From: Acidobacterium sp.
Lineage (GTDB): Bacteria > Acidobacteriota > Terriglobia > Terriglobales > Acidobacteriaceae
Reading direction: 5' to 3'
NCBI GenBank assembly: GCA_003152595.1
Contig: PMAM01000140.1
Span: 1-10,634 of the forward strand
DNA: 10,634 nucleotides
The notes beneath the pieces were generated by a model. It had not been told where the DNA came from. It saw only the letters and a program-made list of their open reading frames with translations, and did not search any database. Below, piece after piece: positions 1 to 6,047 of this stretch (positions are counted from its first letter, which is position 1; the number at the start of each line of letters is the position of its first letter). Both the position numbers and the translations under genes were made by a program.

Positions 1-489
1 GCGTCGAGCCCGCATGTGCTGGCGTGTGGGGGGACGGAGCTGATCGGGTCGGGGTCGACGATTGAGGAAGAGGTCGTCTGGAACGACCAATCGGATGGCG
101 GCGGTGCGACCGGCGGAGGGTACAGTACGCTGTTTCCGGTGCCGACGTGGCAGTCGAGCGCGGGTGTTTCGGGCGCGGGGCGGGGCGTGCCGGATGTGGC
201 GGGGGACGCGTCGCCGGAGAGCGGCTACAACATTCTGGTGGATGGGCAGCAGCAGGTGGTGGGCGGGACGAGCGCGGTGGCTCCGCTGTGGGCGGCGCTG
301 GTGGCGCTGATCAACCAGAAGAAAGGGACGCCGGTGGGGTTGGTGAATGCGGCGCTGTACGCCGACGCCAGCGATTTTCACGACATCGTGCAGGGAAACA
401 ACGGGGCGTACAAGGCGGCGAAGGGGTGGGATGCGTGCACGGGGCTGGGATCGCCGAACGGGCAGGCGATTGCGACGGCGCTGGGATAA
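1..489 (+). CDS. Sedolisin/kumamolisin-like peptidase S53, C-terminal part (5' end outside window)
   Basis: This is the last 162 residues of an S53 (sedolisin) serine-carboxyl peptidase, an exported endopeptidase family usually active at acid pH. The frame is open from base 1, so the gene starts upstream. Residues 89-95 carry GTSAVAP with the nucleophile Ser91, the family's hallmark. The segment from Asp128-Ile129 to Gly142-Trp-Asp144, followed by CTGLGSPNG, matches the family's C-terminal calcium site. The preceding ASSPHVLACGGTEL block at residues 2-15 and RGVPDVAGDASP are also typical. The catalytic Glu/Asp pair, the oxyanion Asp, the propeptide and any signal peptide would lie upstream and cannot be judged here. 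The stop is TAA at 487-489, followed 18 bases later by a perfect hairpin. The family call is firm; the substrate is unknown. Confidence 0.93.
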   Translation, partial: ASSPHVLACGGTELIGSGSTIEEEVVWNDQSDGGGATGGGYSTLFPVPTWQSSAGVSGAGRGVPDVAGDASPESGYNILVDGQQQVVGGTSAVAPLWAALVALINQKKGTPVGLVNAALYADASDFHDIVQGNNGAYKAAKGWDACTGLGSPNGQAIATALG

Positions 490-507
490 GCCTGATACGC
501 ATGATTG

Positions 508-529
508 CGTTACGCAGAAATGCGTAACG
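508..529 (+). terminator. Hairpin after the S53 peptidase gene
   Basis: A perfect 9-bp inverted repeat (CGTTACGCA / TGCGTAACG) encloses a GAAA tetraloop, 18 bases after the TAA stop. No T-run follows it, so it is at best a U-tract-less terminator or an RNA-stabilising stem. The position right after the gene favours a 3'-end role. Confidence 0.55.
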
Positions 530-589
530 GAGATGGAGACGGGACATTGGATCTCAGGTGCCGGGCCTGCCGTCGCGGGCGGTTGCTGC

Positions 590-760
590 TCAGTAGACTT
601 CGCGGTGGAAGAGGTCGTCCTTCTCCTCGCAGGGAGAACAGTGGCAGCCGACTGCGCAGGCGATGAGCGCGGCGACGCCGAGCGTGATGAGAATGGCCGG
701 CAGATAACTGCTCAAATCCGACAGATGGGCGACAAGATCATGCATATGCGGGAAGCGCAT
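590..760 (-). CDS. Small Cys-rich single-span membrane protein (hypothetical)
   Basis: A 56-residue open frame; the family is not recognised. The ATG at 760-758 is chosen because GGGAG sits five bases before it; a GTG at 784 in the same frame would add eight residues. Residues 1-18 are polar and His-containing. Residues about 19-38 form one hydrophobic helix (start LPAILITLGVAALIA). It is followed by a Cys cluster (Cys35, Cys39, Cys41, Cys44) and a charged tail EEKDDLFHREVY. The VGC at 37-39 vaguely resembles a lipobox, but the N-terminus lacks the usual basic residues, so a simple membrane anchor with a possible metal or redox cluster is more likely. A 7-bp inverted repeat lies 23-42 bases upstream of the start. 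The coherent membrane segment and the ribosome site support a real gene, but its length leaves doubt. Confidence 0.5.
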   Translation of the reverse strand: MRFPHMHDLVAHLSDLSSYLPAILITLGVAALIACAVGCHCSPCEEKDDLFHREVY

Positions 761-782
761 TTCAGCTCCCACCGACTGGGAC

Positions 783-802
783 ACCTGAATTGGCGTTCAG
801 GT
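783..802. promoter_or_regulatory. Perfect inverted repeat upstream of the small membrane protein gene
   Basis: ACCTGAA (783-789) and TTCAGGT (796-802) form a perfect 7-bp stem with a six-base loop. On the - strand it lies in the likely leader of the 590-760 gene. It could be an operator or a leader hairpin. On the + strand it is followed by TTTCCTTC, so a weak + strand terminator is the alternative. Confidence 0.35.
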
Positions 803-1133
803 TTCCTTCATGCGGGAGAAGTGGGAGCCATATTCGCAGACTTTGCGGGGGATGAAAATAACATTTTAGGTATGTAACCACAGGTTGGGAGCGTATTTTC
901 CACATTCGGCGAGGGTTGGCGCCGCCGACTGCCCTGGAAGCAGAGCAGGCAGCGCAATTCCTTCTCTCGATCCAGTTGAAAGCAAGCGATTTGCAGGGGC
1001 TTGTGGGGAAACGCTCTCAGAATTCTGAGACGCGGTGGAGGAGCGACGTTGCCTGCTGGCTGCCGCAGGGCGGCAGTTACCATTGTGGCGGCGAGGTAAC
1101 ACCCGGAACCGAGCGCTCGATGGTTTGGCCGTC
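803..1133. other. Non-coding stretch between the small membrane protein and hpnD
   Basis: No credible gene is seen. Open frames here on both strands are Arg/Pro/Ser-rich and look like chance frames in GC-rich DNA. Bases 855-875 are locally AT-rich and contain TAAAAT on the - strand (a fair -10 hexamer) but no matching -35, so a promoter for the small - strand gene is only possible. Confidence 0.4.
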
Positions 1134-1172
1134 TCGGCTCCGTCACCGCAAACGAGGGCGGTACCGAGCCGA
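1134..1172 (-). terminator. Imperfect hairpin directly after hpnD
   Basis: On the - strand TCGGCTC begins immediately after the hpnD stop and pairs with GAGCCGA about 25 bases on. Inside are GT/AC and CCGC/GCGG pairs separated by small internal loops. There is no U-tract. Its position favours a 3'-end or terminator role. Confidence 0.4.
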
Positions 1173-2171
1173 TCAGGATTCGGCATCCGACGCGCCGCTG
1201 AGGCGGTAGCGCAGGACCCGCAGGAGACCGCGGAAGAGTACGGTGAGCCGCGTGATGAGCGGGACGCGGACACGTTCCGAGAAGACGTCGTAGCCACGGC
1301 GCTCGATGCGGCGGAGGAGGCGGTGGTAGATGGTGACGAGGACCCAGAGAGCGGGACGGGAGCCGCCATCGATGAGGGGAAGGAGCGCGAAGCCGGATTT
1401 GTAATAGTCCTCGGCACGTTTTGCGAGGGACTCGAGGAGCTCGCGCTGGTTGAGGGTCATGTGGGCGCCGTTGCGGAGAGCAGCGAGGTCTTCCACGCGG
1501 ACGCCGAAGCGGTCGAGGGCATCGAGGGGCAGGTAGATGCGGCCGCGCTCGGCATCTTCGCGGACGTCGCGGAGGATGTTGGTGAGCTGGAAGGCGATGC
1601 CGGTGTCTTCGGCGAGGGATTCGGCGCGCGGATCGGAGTAGCCAAAGATGCGGATGCAGACGAGGCCCACAACGGAGGCGACGTAGTAGCAATAACGGCG
1701 CAGGTCTTCGAAGGTGGCAAAGGTGGTGTAGGTGTTCCAGGGACGAGGCTCTGCGGCTCCATTGGCGGCGGCGGCTTCCGGAGTGGGCGGCACAAGGGCC
1801 GACTCGAGATCCATGGAGGTGCCCTGAACGAGCTGATCGAGAAGCTCCAGTGGAATCTGAAAACCCGCCTGCGTGTCCGCAAGGGCCGTGAATACCGGAT
1901 CGTCGGTGGGCTCGCCGGAGGCGGCGCTATGCCAGTCAGCGAGCCAGGCGGCCAGGTCCGCACGGCGCTCTTCGCGCGAGCGCGATTCATCGTCGGAGAG
2001 GTCGTCGGCGTGGCGCATGAAGGCGTAGACGGCGCAGATGGCATCACGCTTGTGTTTGGGAAGAGCGAGGAAGGCGTAATAGAAATTCTTCGCCTGACGG
2101 CGGGCAATCTCCCTGCATTTTTCGTAAGCCGCGTCGAGTTTGAGATCGGTAAGGCGACGGCCGGGCGTCAC
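1173..2171 (-). CDS. hpnD: Presqualene diphosphate synthase (squalene/phytoene synthase family), HpnD
   Basis: A 332-residue trans-isoprenyl diphosphate synthase. In the HpnC/D/E route HpnD joins two farnesyl diphosphates into presqualene diphosphate, the first step toward squalene and hopanoids. Both Asp-rich, Mg-diphosphate-binding motifs are intact: RHADDLSDD at residues 53-61 and QLTNILRDVREDAERGR at 195-211, followed by IYLPLDAL. The segment RRYCYYVASVVGLVCIRIFGY at about 158-178 is typical of HpnD rather than HpnC. Residues about 128-147 are a Pro/Ala-rich insertion that makes it longer than the usual 280 or so. The start is GTG at 2171, with GGAG six bases before it. It lies 145 bases after a zinc dehydrogenase gene on the same strand, probably the last gene of the hpnG operon. 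Phytoene synthase is the alternative, but the hpnG neighbour argues for HpnD. Confidence 0.88.
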   Translation of the reverse strand: MTPGRRLTDLKLDAAYEKCREIARRQAKNFYYAFLALPKHKRDAICAVYAFMRHADDLSDDESRSREERRADLAAWLADWHSAASGEPTDDPVFTALADTQAGFQIPLELLDQLVQGTSMDLESALVPPTPEAAAANGAAEPRPWNTYTTFATFEDLRRYCYYVASVVGLVCIRIFGYSDPRAESLAEDTGIAFQLTNILRDVREDAERGRIYLPLDALDRFGVRVEDLAALRNGAHMTLNQRELLESLAKRAEDYYKSGFALLPLIDGGSRPALWVLVTIYHRLLRRIERRGYDVFSERVRVPLITRLTVLFRGLLRVLRYRLSGASDAES

Positions 2172-2287
2172 GCTGGGCTCCGGGAAACGGATCTGCGCAG
2201 AGCCGGGAGCAGAAGGACGGCGCGGATCGGGCAGGATAGAAGGCGCCGAAGGATCCGATACAAAGGCAGCCGGCAGGGAAGTGTTGC

Positions 2288-2307
2288 AAGCCGCGAGGCT
2301 GCGGCTT
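2288..2307 (-). terminator. Hairpin between the dehydrogenase gene and hpnD
   Basis: A perfect 7-bp stem (AAGCCGC / GCGGCTT) with a six-base loop begins nine bases after the dehydrogenase stop on the - strand. No U-tract follows. It may end part of the transcription or be an RNA-processing stem that separates hpnD expression from the upstream genes. Confidence 0.4.
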
Positions 2308-2316
2308 CAAGCCTGC

Positions 2317-3378
2317 TCAAGTTCCAGCATCTCCCCAGGGAATGATGGCGGTTTTGATGTCGCCGGCGCGGTTCATGAGGCGGCGGAAGACGCGGTTCAG
2401 TTCCGAGAGCGGGGCGCGGCTGGTGATGGTGTCGCTGGAGCGGAACTGGCCGCTGACGATGAGGTCGAACGCTTTGCGGGCGGCGGCGGGGGTGTGGTGG
2501 AAGCTGGAGCGGAGGGTGATGTTGTTGTAGTGCACGCGATTGGTGTCCAGCTCGACTTTGGTTCCTGTCGCGGGTCCGCCGAAGAAGTTGACGGTGCCGC
2601 CTTTGCGGACCATATCGACGGCCCACTGCCAGGCGATGGGTTTGGCGACGGCTTCAATGGCGAGGTCGACGCCGCGGCGCTGGGGCGTGAGGGCGCGGAC
2701 GGCGGCAACGGGATCGATGTCGGGATGGATCTGGACGACTTCGGAGGCGCCGAAGCGTTTGGCAGCGGCTACCTGCTCGTCGCGCTTGACGACGGCGATG
2801 ACGTTGAGGCCTCTGAGCTCGGCCAGGTGCATGAACATGAGGCCGATGGGGCCGGCGCCGATGATGGCGACGGTATCGCCGGAGTGGGGCTGGCATTCGT
2901 CCAGGCCGTGGACCACGCAGGCCAGGGCTTCAGTGAGGGCGGCGTGCTCAAAGGAGATGCCGGTGGGGATGCGGAGGGTGTTCTTTGCGACGATGCGGGC
3001 AGGGATGAGGAGGAATTCCGCGTAGGCGCCGTTGTTGAAGATGAGGCGGTCGCAGAGGTTTTCCTGATTGTGGCGGCAGTAGTAGCAGTCGCCGCAGGGG
3101 GCGGAATTGAGGGCAACGACGCGGTCGCCCGCGCGGAAGGCGGCGACGCCGCGGCCAACCTGATGAACGGTGCCGGCCAGTTCGTGGCCAAAGGGGATGG
3201 GAGGCTTAAGCATGCGCGCGTGGTAACCACGGCGGTAGACCTTGAGATCGGTACCGCAGGTGAGCGCCGCATGGACGCGGACCACAATTTCGCCCGCTCC
3301 CGCCTTCGGCATGGGAACCTGCTCGATGCGCAGGTCTTCCCGGCCGTGGAGGACGGCGGCTGTCATATGCGCTGCCAT
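2317..3378 (-). CDS. Zinc-dependent medium-chain alcohol dehydrogenase (first of two in the hopanoid cluster)
   Basis: A 353-residue MDR-superfamily NAD(P)-dependent dehydrogenase, closest in look to threonine/polyol dehydrogenases. Catalytic-zinc residues are Cys41 (CGTD), His65-Glu66 (GHE) and Glu150 in TEALACV. The structural-zinc quartet is Cys95, Cys98, Cys101 and Cys109. The Rossmann motif is GAGPIG at 174-179, so the enzyme looks fully active. It lies 12 bases after the second dehydrogenase and on the same strand as hpnG and hpnD. A role in oxidising or reducing a hopanoid side-chain polyol is inferred from this context, not from the sequence. The start is uncertain: ATG at 3378 has AGAGGG almost touching it, while ATG at 3366 (residue 5) has the same purine run about 12 bases upstream; either is possible. 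The two dehydrogenases are clearly divergent, so they are not a recent duplication. Confidence 0.9.
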   Translation of the reverse strand: MAAHMTAAVLHGREDLRIEQVPMPKAGAGEIVVRVHAALTCGTDLKVYRRGYHARMLKPPIPFGHELAGTVHQVGRGVAAFRAGDRVVALNSAPCGDCYYCRHNQENLCDRLIFNNGAYAEFLLIPARIVAKNTLRIPTGISFEHAALTEALACVVHGLDECQPHSGDTVAIIGAGPIGLMFMHLAELRGLNVIAVVKRDEQVAAAKRFGASEVVQIHPDIDPVAAVRALTPQRRGVDLAIEAVAKPIAWQWAVDMVRKGGTVNFFGGPATGTKVELDTNRVHYNNITLRSSFHHTPAAARKAFDLIVSGQFRSSDTITSRAPLSELNRVFRRLMNRAGDIKTAIIPWGDAGT

Positions 3379-3390
3379 CCCTCTATTGTC

Positions 3391-4515
3391 TCAAAGTTGG
3401 GGTGTGTCCGGTTGGACGAACACCTTCATGGAGGTTGCTGAGGGATTCGAAGCGACACGGATGGCTTCGACGGCGTCTTCCAGGGCAAAGCGGTGCGAAA
3501 TAAGGCGAGTGAGGTCGAAATGGGAGCGGCAGCCGCCAAAGACGATCTCCTCGACCTCAGGCTGGAGGTCGAAGGAGGAGCTGTAGGAGCCCATGAGGGT
3601 CTTTTCGTCCATGCAGACGACGGCGGGATCGAAGGTGGCCTCGCAGTGCTGGGTGGCGGCGAAGAGCAGAACGCGGCCGCCGGGGCGGGCAGCATCCATG
3701 GCGGTCTTGATGAGGGCGTTGCCGCCGACGGCGACGATGACGGCATCGGCGCCGCGGCCTTCGCTTTCGCGATGGGCGACGGCGACCACATCCTCTTTGC
3801 TGGCATCGATCGGATGGTCGAGGCCGTACTGGGCGGCGATGCGGTGGCGCTCGGGATAGAGGTCGGAGGTGAGGACTTTGGCGCCGGTGCGGGCGGCGAG
3901 GGCGGCGTGGACGATGCCGATGGGGCCCTGGCCGATGACGAGGACGGTCTCGTCGGGTTCGAGTGCAAGATTACGGATGGCTTTGTAGACGGTATTGACG
4001 GGTTCGACGAAGGCGGCCTGCTCGAAGGAGACGTGGTCGGGGAGCCGGATGAGGCCGCGGCCGACGATCCAGGGCATGACGCGGACGTATTCGGCAAACC
4101 CGCCGCCGGAGGGTTCAAAGCCCGCGGTGACGCCGACGCGCTTGTAGTCGTTGCACTGGGAGGGGGTCTTGTGGCGGCAGTAGTAGCACTTGCCGCAGGG
4201 GGTGTGGTGGAAGACCATGACGCGGTCGCCAACGCGAAAGCCCTGGACATCGACGCCGGCAGCAGCGATGACGCCGGAGATTTCATGCCCGAAGATGCGG
4301 GGGGCGGAGTGGGAGCCGGTGTGGATCTTCTTGAGGTCGGTGCCGCAGACACCGCAGGAGTGGACGCGGATGAGGACTTCGCCGCGGTCGATTTCAGGGA
4401 CGGGGACGGTCTCGACACGGACGTCGTTAATGCCTCGGTAGACCGCGGCGCGCATGGTGGTGGGGATGGGCGCAGAGGTTCGCTTGCGCAGGTCGTTCGT
4501 GGTTGCTGTAGCCAT
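3391..4515 (-). CDS. Zinc-dependent medium-chain alcohol dehydrogenase (second of two in the hopanoid cluster)
   Basis: A 374-residue MDR dehydrogenase. The GroES-like N-terminal domain carries catalytic-zinc residues Cys57 (GVCGTDLK), His77-Glu78 and Glu171 in FVEPVNTV. The structural-zinc Cys are 107, 110, 113 and 121. The nucleotide-binding fold has GQGPIG at 195-200, followed by an acidic residue in SDLYPER that suits NAD(H) more than NADP(H). The first 20 residues (MATATTNDLRKRTSAPIPTT) precede the usual family start at Met21; the ATG at 4515 is kept because Met21 has no ribosome site, whereas AGAG lies before 4515. It sits 15 bases after hpnG and 12 before the other dehydrogenase, so co-transcription is very likely. 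The substrate is unknown; sorbitol/threonine-type polyols are typical of the family, and a hopanoid polyol is the contextual guess. Confidence 0.9.
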   Translation of the reverse strand: MATATTNDLRKRTSAPIPTTMRAAVYRGINDVRVETVPVPEIDRGEVLIRVHSCGVCGTDLKKIHTGSHSAPRIFGHEISGVIAAAGVDVQGFRVGDRVMVFHHTPCGKCYYCRHKTPSQCNDYKRVGVTAGFEPSGGGFAEYVRVMPWIVGRGLIRLPDHVSFEQAAFVEPVNTVYKAIRNLALEPDETVLVIGQGPIGIVHAALAARTGAKVLTSDLYPERHRIAAQYGLDHPIDASKEDVVAVAHRESEGRGADAVIVAVGGNALIKTAMDAARPGGRVLLFAATQHCEATFDPAVVCMDEKTLMGSYSSSFDLQPEVEEIVFGGCRSHFDLTRLISHRFALEDAVEAIRVASNPSATSMKVFVQPDTPQL

Positions 4516-4530
4516 CAGGGACTCTAAATA

Positions 4531-5241
4531 TCAGCTTACCGAAGGCGACGGGGACGGGGAAGCGAAATTCGCAACAATGGATTTTGCCAGCTCGTGTGCG
4601 GCGGCGTGGCTGTTCTTTTCCAGTTCGCCCAGGATTCGCCAGTAGCGGGGATGGAAGACGGCCCAGGCGGCGAACGCAGCGGTGCGGAGGCGGCCATCGG
4701 GCGTGGTGAAGCGGTTGAAGTCGGGAAGCTCATCGTTGGGGCCGTCGGTGACCGCTTTGAAGCAGAGGAAGCCAAGATTGTGCGACTGGGCGAAGCGCGC
4801 GACAGTGGCGGCTTCCATGTCCACGAGGGTGGCCTGGTGGGTTTCTGCGAGGCGGCGTTTCTCTTCGGGACTGGCGACGTGATCGAGCGTGACGAGGCGC
4901 TGGGATTCGAGGCCGTTCGCCGGCGAGTGTGGCGGCTGGATGGCTTCGAAGATCTCGCCGGTGCGGGCATCGACGACTTCGCGGACCACGACGGCTTCCG
5001 GAGCGCGGAGTCCGCAGGAGAGCGAACCAGCGTAGCCGAGGGAGATGAGGGTATCGAAGTTGCCGTCTGCAAGGACTGCTTCACAGGCGCGGGTGACGGC
5101 GGTTTCGCCCATGCCGGCGGCGAGGGCAACGGCGTCAAGGTTACCGATGTGCCCGGTGGCGATCTTGCCGCGGCGGGACCAATGGTGTACGAGCGGCCGG
5201 AGTTCGGAGGGAAGTGCTGCGATGAGGGCGATGCGTTTCAT
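4531..5241 (-). CDS. hpnG: Adenosylhopane nucleosidase / hopanoid-associated phosphorylase, HpnG
   Basis: A 236-residue member of the MTA/SAH nucleosidase and purine phosphorylase fold. HpnG removes adenine from adenosylhopane, leaving ribosyl- (or phosphoribosyl-) hopane, the branch point to bacteriohopanepolyols. Visible motifs are the N-terminal IALIAALPSEL with Glu13 (equivalent to the catalytic Glu of MTA nucleosidase), the glycine loop GYAGSL at 69-74, VDMEAATVA with Met142-Glu143 contacting the ribose, and KAVTDGPNDELP with the general-acid candidate Asp166. The tail after residue 226 is Ser/Pro-rich. ATG at 5241 has only a weak ribosome site; a nine-codon open frame ends across it in an ATGA overlap. 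It heads a tight group with two dehydrogenases and probably hpnD. A plain MTA/SAH nucleosidase is the alternative, but PSELRPL, VTDGPNDELP and the neighbours favour HpnG. Confidence 0.87.
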   Translation of the reverse strand: MKRIALIAALPSELRPLVHHWSRRGKIATGHIGNLDAVALAAGMGETAVTRACEAVLADGNFDTLISLGYAGSLSCGLRAPEAVVVREVVDARTGEIFEAIQPPHSPANGLESQRLVTLDHVASPEEKRRLAETHQATLVDMEAATVARFAQSHNLGFLCFKAVTDGPNDELPDFNRFTTPDGRLRTAAFAAWAVFHPRYWRILGELEKNSHAAAHELAKSIVANFASPSPSPSVS

Positions 5242-5264
5242 GACGGGACTCGCTGGGAGGTCAT
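5238..5264 (-). promoter_or_regulatory. Possible leader mini-ORF overlapping the hpnG start
   Basis: An ATG at 5264-5262 opens a frame reading MTSQRVPS whose TGA overlaps the hpnG ATG (ATGA). HpnG itself lacks a clear ribosome site, so translational coupling through this frame is possible. The mini-ORF's own ribosome site (GAGGG about 12 bases upstream) is poorly spaced, so chance is a fair alternative. Confidence 0.25.
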
Positions 5265-5284
5265 TACCAGCGTAAACCCTCTGC

Positions 5285-5322
5285 GGAGGCAGGAGGCAGG
5301 AGGCAGAAGCGGGACGCGGGAC
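5285..5322. repeat. Tandem heptamer repeats upstream of hpnG
   Basis: Three exact consecutive copies of GGAGGCA (5285-5305) are followed, after AGAA, or GA-A as a spacer, by two exact consecutive copies of GCGGGAC (5309-5322). They lie 44-81 bases upstream of hpnG, within its likely leader or promoter. Short 7-bp tandems can change copy number by slippage. Confidence 0.7.
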
Positions 5323-5406
5323 GGGAGGGCTGTCCGGGCCTGGGGAGGGCCTGGTGTCGTCCCCTTCCGCCTCCCTGTTGGCTCATGAAGTGTGAATGAT
5401 CTATGA

Positions 5407-5434
5407 CACGCGTCCCTGATTCCTGGTACGCGTG
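5407..5434. promoter_or_regulatory. Inverted repeat between the cNMP-fold gene and hpnG
   Basis: CACGCGT (5407-5413) and ACGCGTG (5428-5434) form a perfect 7-bp inverted repeat, extended after one mismatch by CC/GG, with an eight-base loop. On the - strand it lies 56-83 bases after the cNMP-fold gene and about 165 bases before hpnG. It could be a terminator of the former or an operator for hpnG; there is no U-tract. Confidence 0.4.
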
Positions 5435-5489
5435 AAGAGGCTGGCTGATTGCGCAGCTTCGCATGTTGCACTGGCGCTTGAGACCGGCA

Positions 5490-5924
5490 TCAGGATTCGT
5501 GCGCCGGGTCACCGATCGTCTTTTGCTCCCGCGGCATCGCCTGATATCGGCAGCACGCAGCAAGGCTGCGTATCCGCAGCAGTTCCCGGCTCACTTGCAC
5601 CATCGCCATGCGGGAAACCCACGCATCGTCTACGAGCAGCTGGACGAAGCTCTCTGTGGACACGTAACCCATTTCGCAGTCCTCTGCCGCCGTCGCGGTC
5701 AGGTTGTACGTTCCATTCAGCGCGGCTGGTAACCCGGCAATCTGACCAGGGCCGAGCGATTGATGAAATGCCATTCGATAGGAAAACCATTCCAGATTGA
5801 GGCTGCCCTTCCGTATCACATACACGGCGGAAACGGGGTCGCCATCGTGAAAAAGGACAGTGCCCCTGGGCAGGAATGCTCGGACTGCGATGCGATCCAA
5901 CCGTTGAGTCAATTCAGGGTTCAA
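5490..5924 (-). CDS. CRP-like cyclic-nucleotide-binding-fold protein without DNA-binding domain
   Basis: A 144-residue protein made of a single cupin-like cNMP-binding domain (residues about 10-125), starting RAFLPRGTVLFHDGDP and YVIRKGSLNL, then FHQSLGPGQIAGLPAALNG, and ending in the C-helix. No helix-turn-helix follows, so it is not a complete CRP/FNR regulator; the fold usually acts as a sensor module. The phosphate-binding cassette (64-77, GLPAALNGTYNLTA) lacks the Glu and Arg that hold cAMP or cGMP in CRP, so binding of a classical cyclic nucleotide is doubtful. The TTG start at 5924 is supported by GGAGG seven bases upstream. It lies 123 bases after the response-regulator gene on the same strand and may be co-transcribed with it. 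Which pathway it serves is unknown. Confidence 0.8.
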   Translation of the reverse strand: MNPELTQRLDRIAVRAFLPRGTVLFHDGDPVSAVYVIRKGSLNLEWFSYRMAFHQSLGPGQIAGLPAALNGTYNLTATAAEDCEMGYVSTESFVQLLVDDAWVSRMAMVQVSRELLRIRSLAACCRYQAMPREQKTIGDPAHES

Positions 5925-6047
5925 GAGCTGGCCTCCGTTCTGCGGCCGTAATTCTCAGTATTCGGAGCGACGGTGCCCCATGGGTTCTGTGTCACGCTCA
6001 TGGCTCGAAAGGCCATTGACCATCGGCGCCGTGCCTCGGTCGTCGTT

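Noticed and set aside
893..905. DnaA-box-like TTTTCCACA
   Set aside because: A single near-match with no cluster, no AT-rich unwinding region and no replication gene nearby.
1035..2345. Long + strand open frame opposite hpnD
   Set aside because: Its product is Gly/Ala/Glu/Arg-rich without any recognisable domain, while the - strand carries all squalene synthase motifs. It is an antisense effect of GC-rich third positions.
2140..3441. Long + strand open frame opposite the first dehydrogenase
   Set aside because: Gly/Asp/Ala-rich composition typical of the complement of GC-rich genes; the - strand has complete zinc and Rossmann motifs.
3493..4527. Long + strand open frame opposite the second dehydrogenase
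   Set aside because: Same antisense composition artefact; no domain is visible.
4594..5388. Long + strand open frame opposite hpnG
   Set aside because: Antisense composition artefact; hpnG motifs on the other strand are unambiguous.
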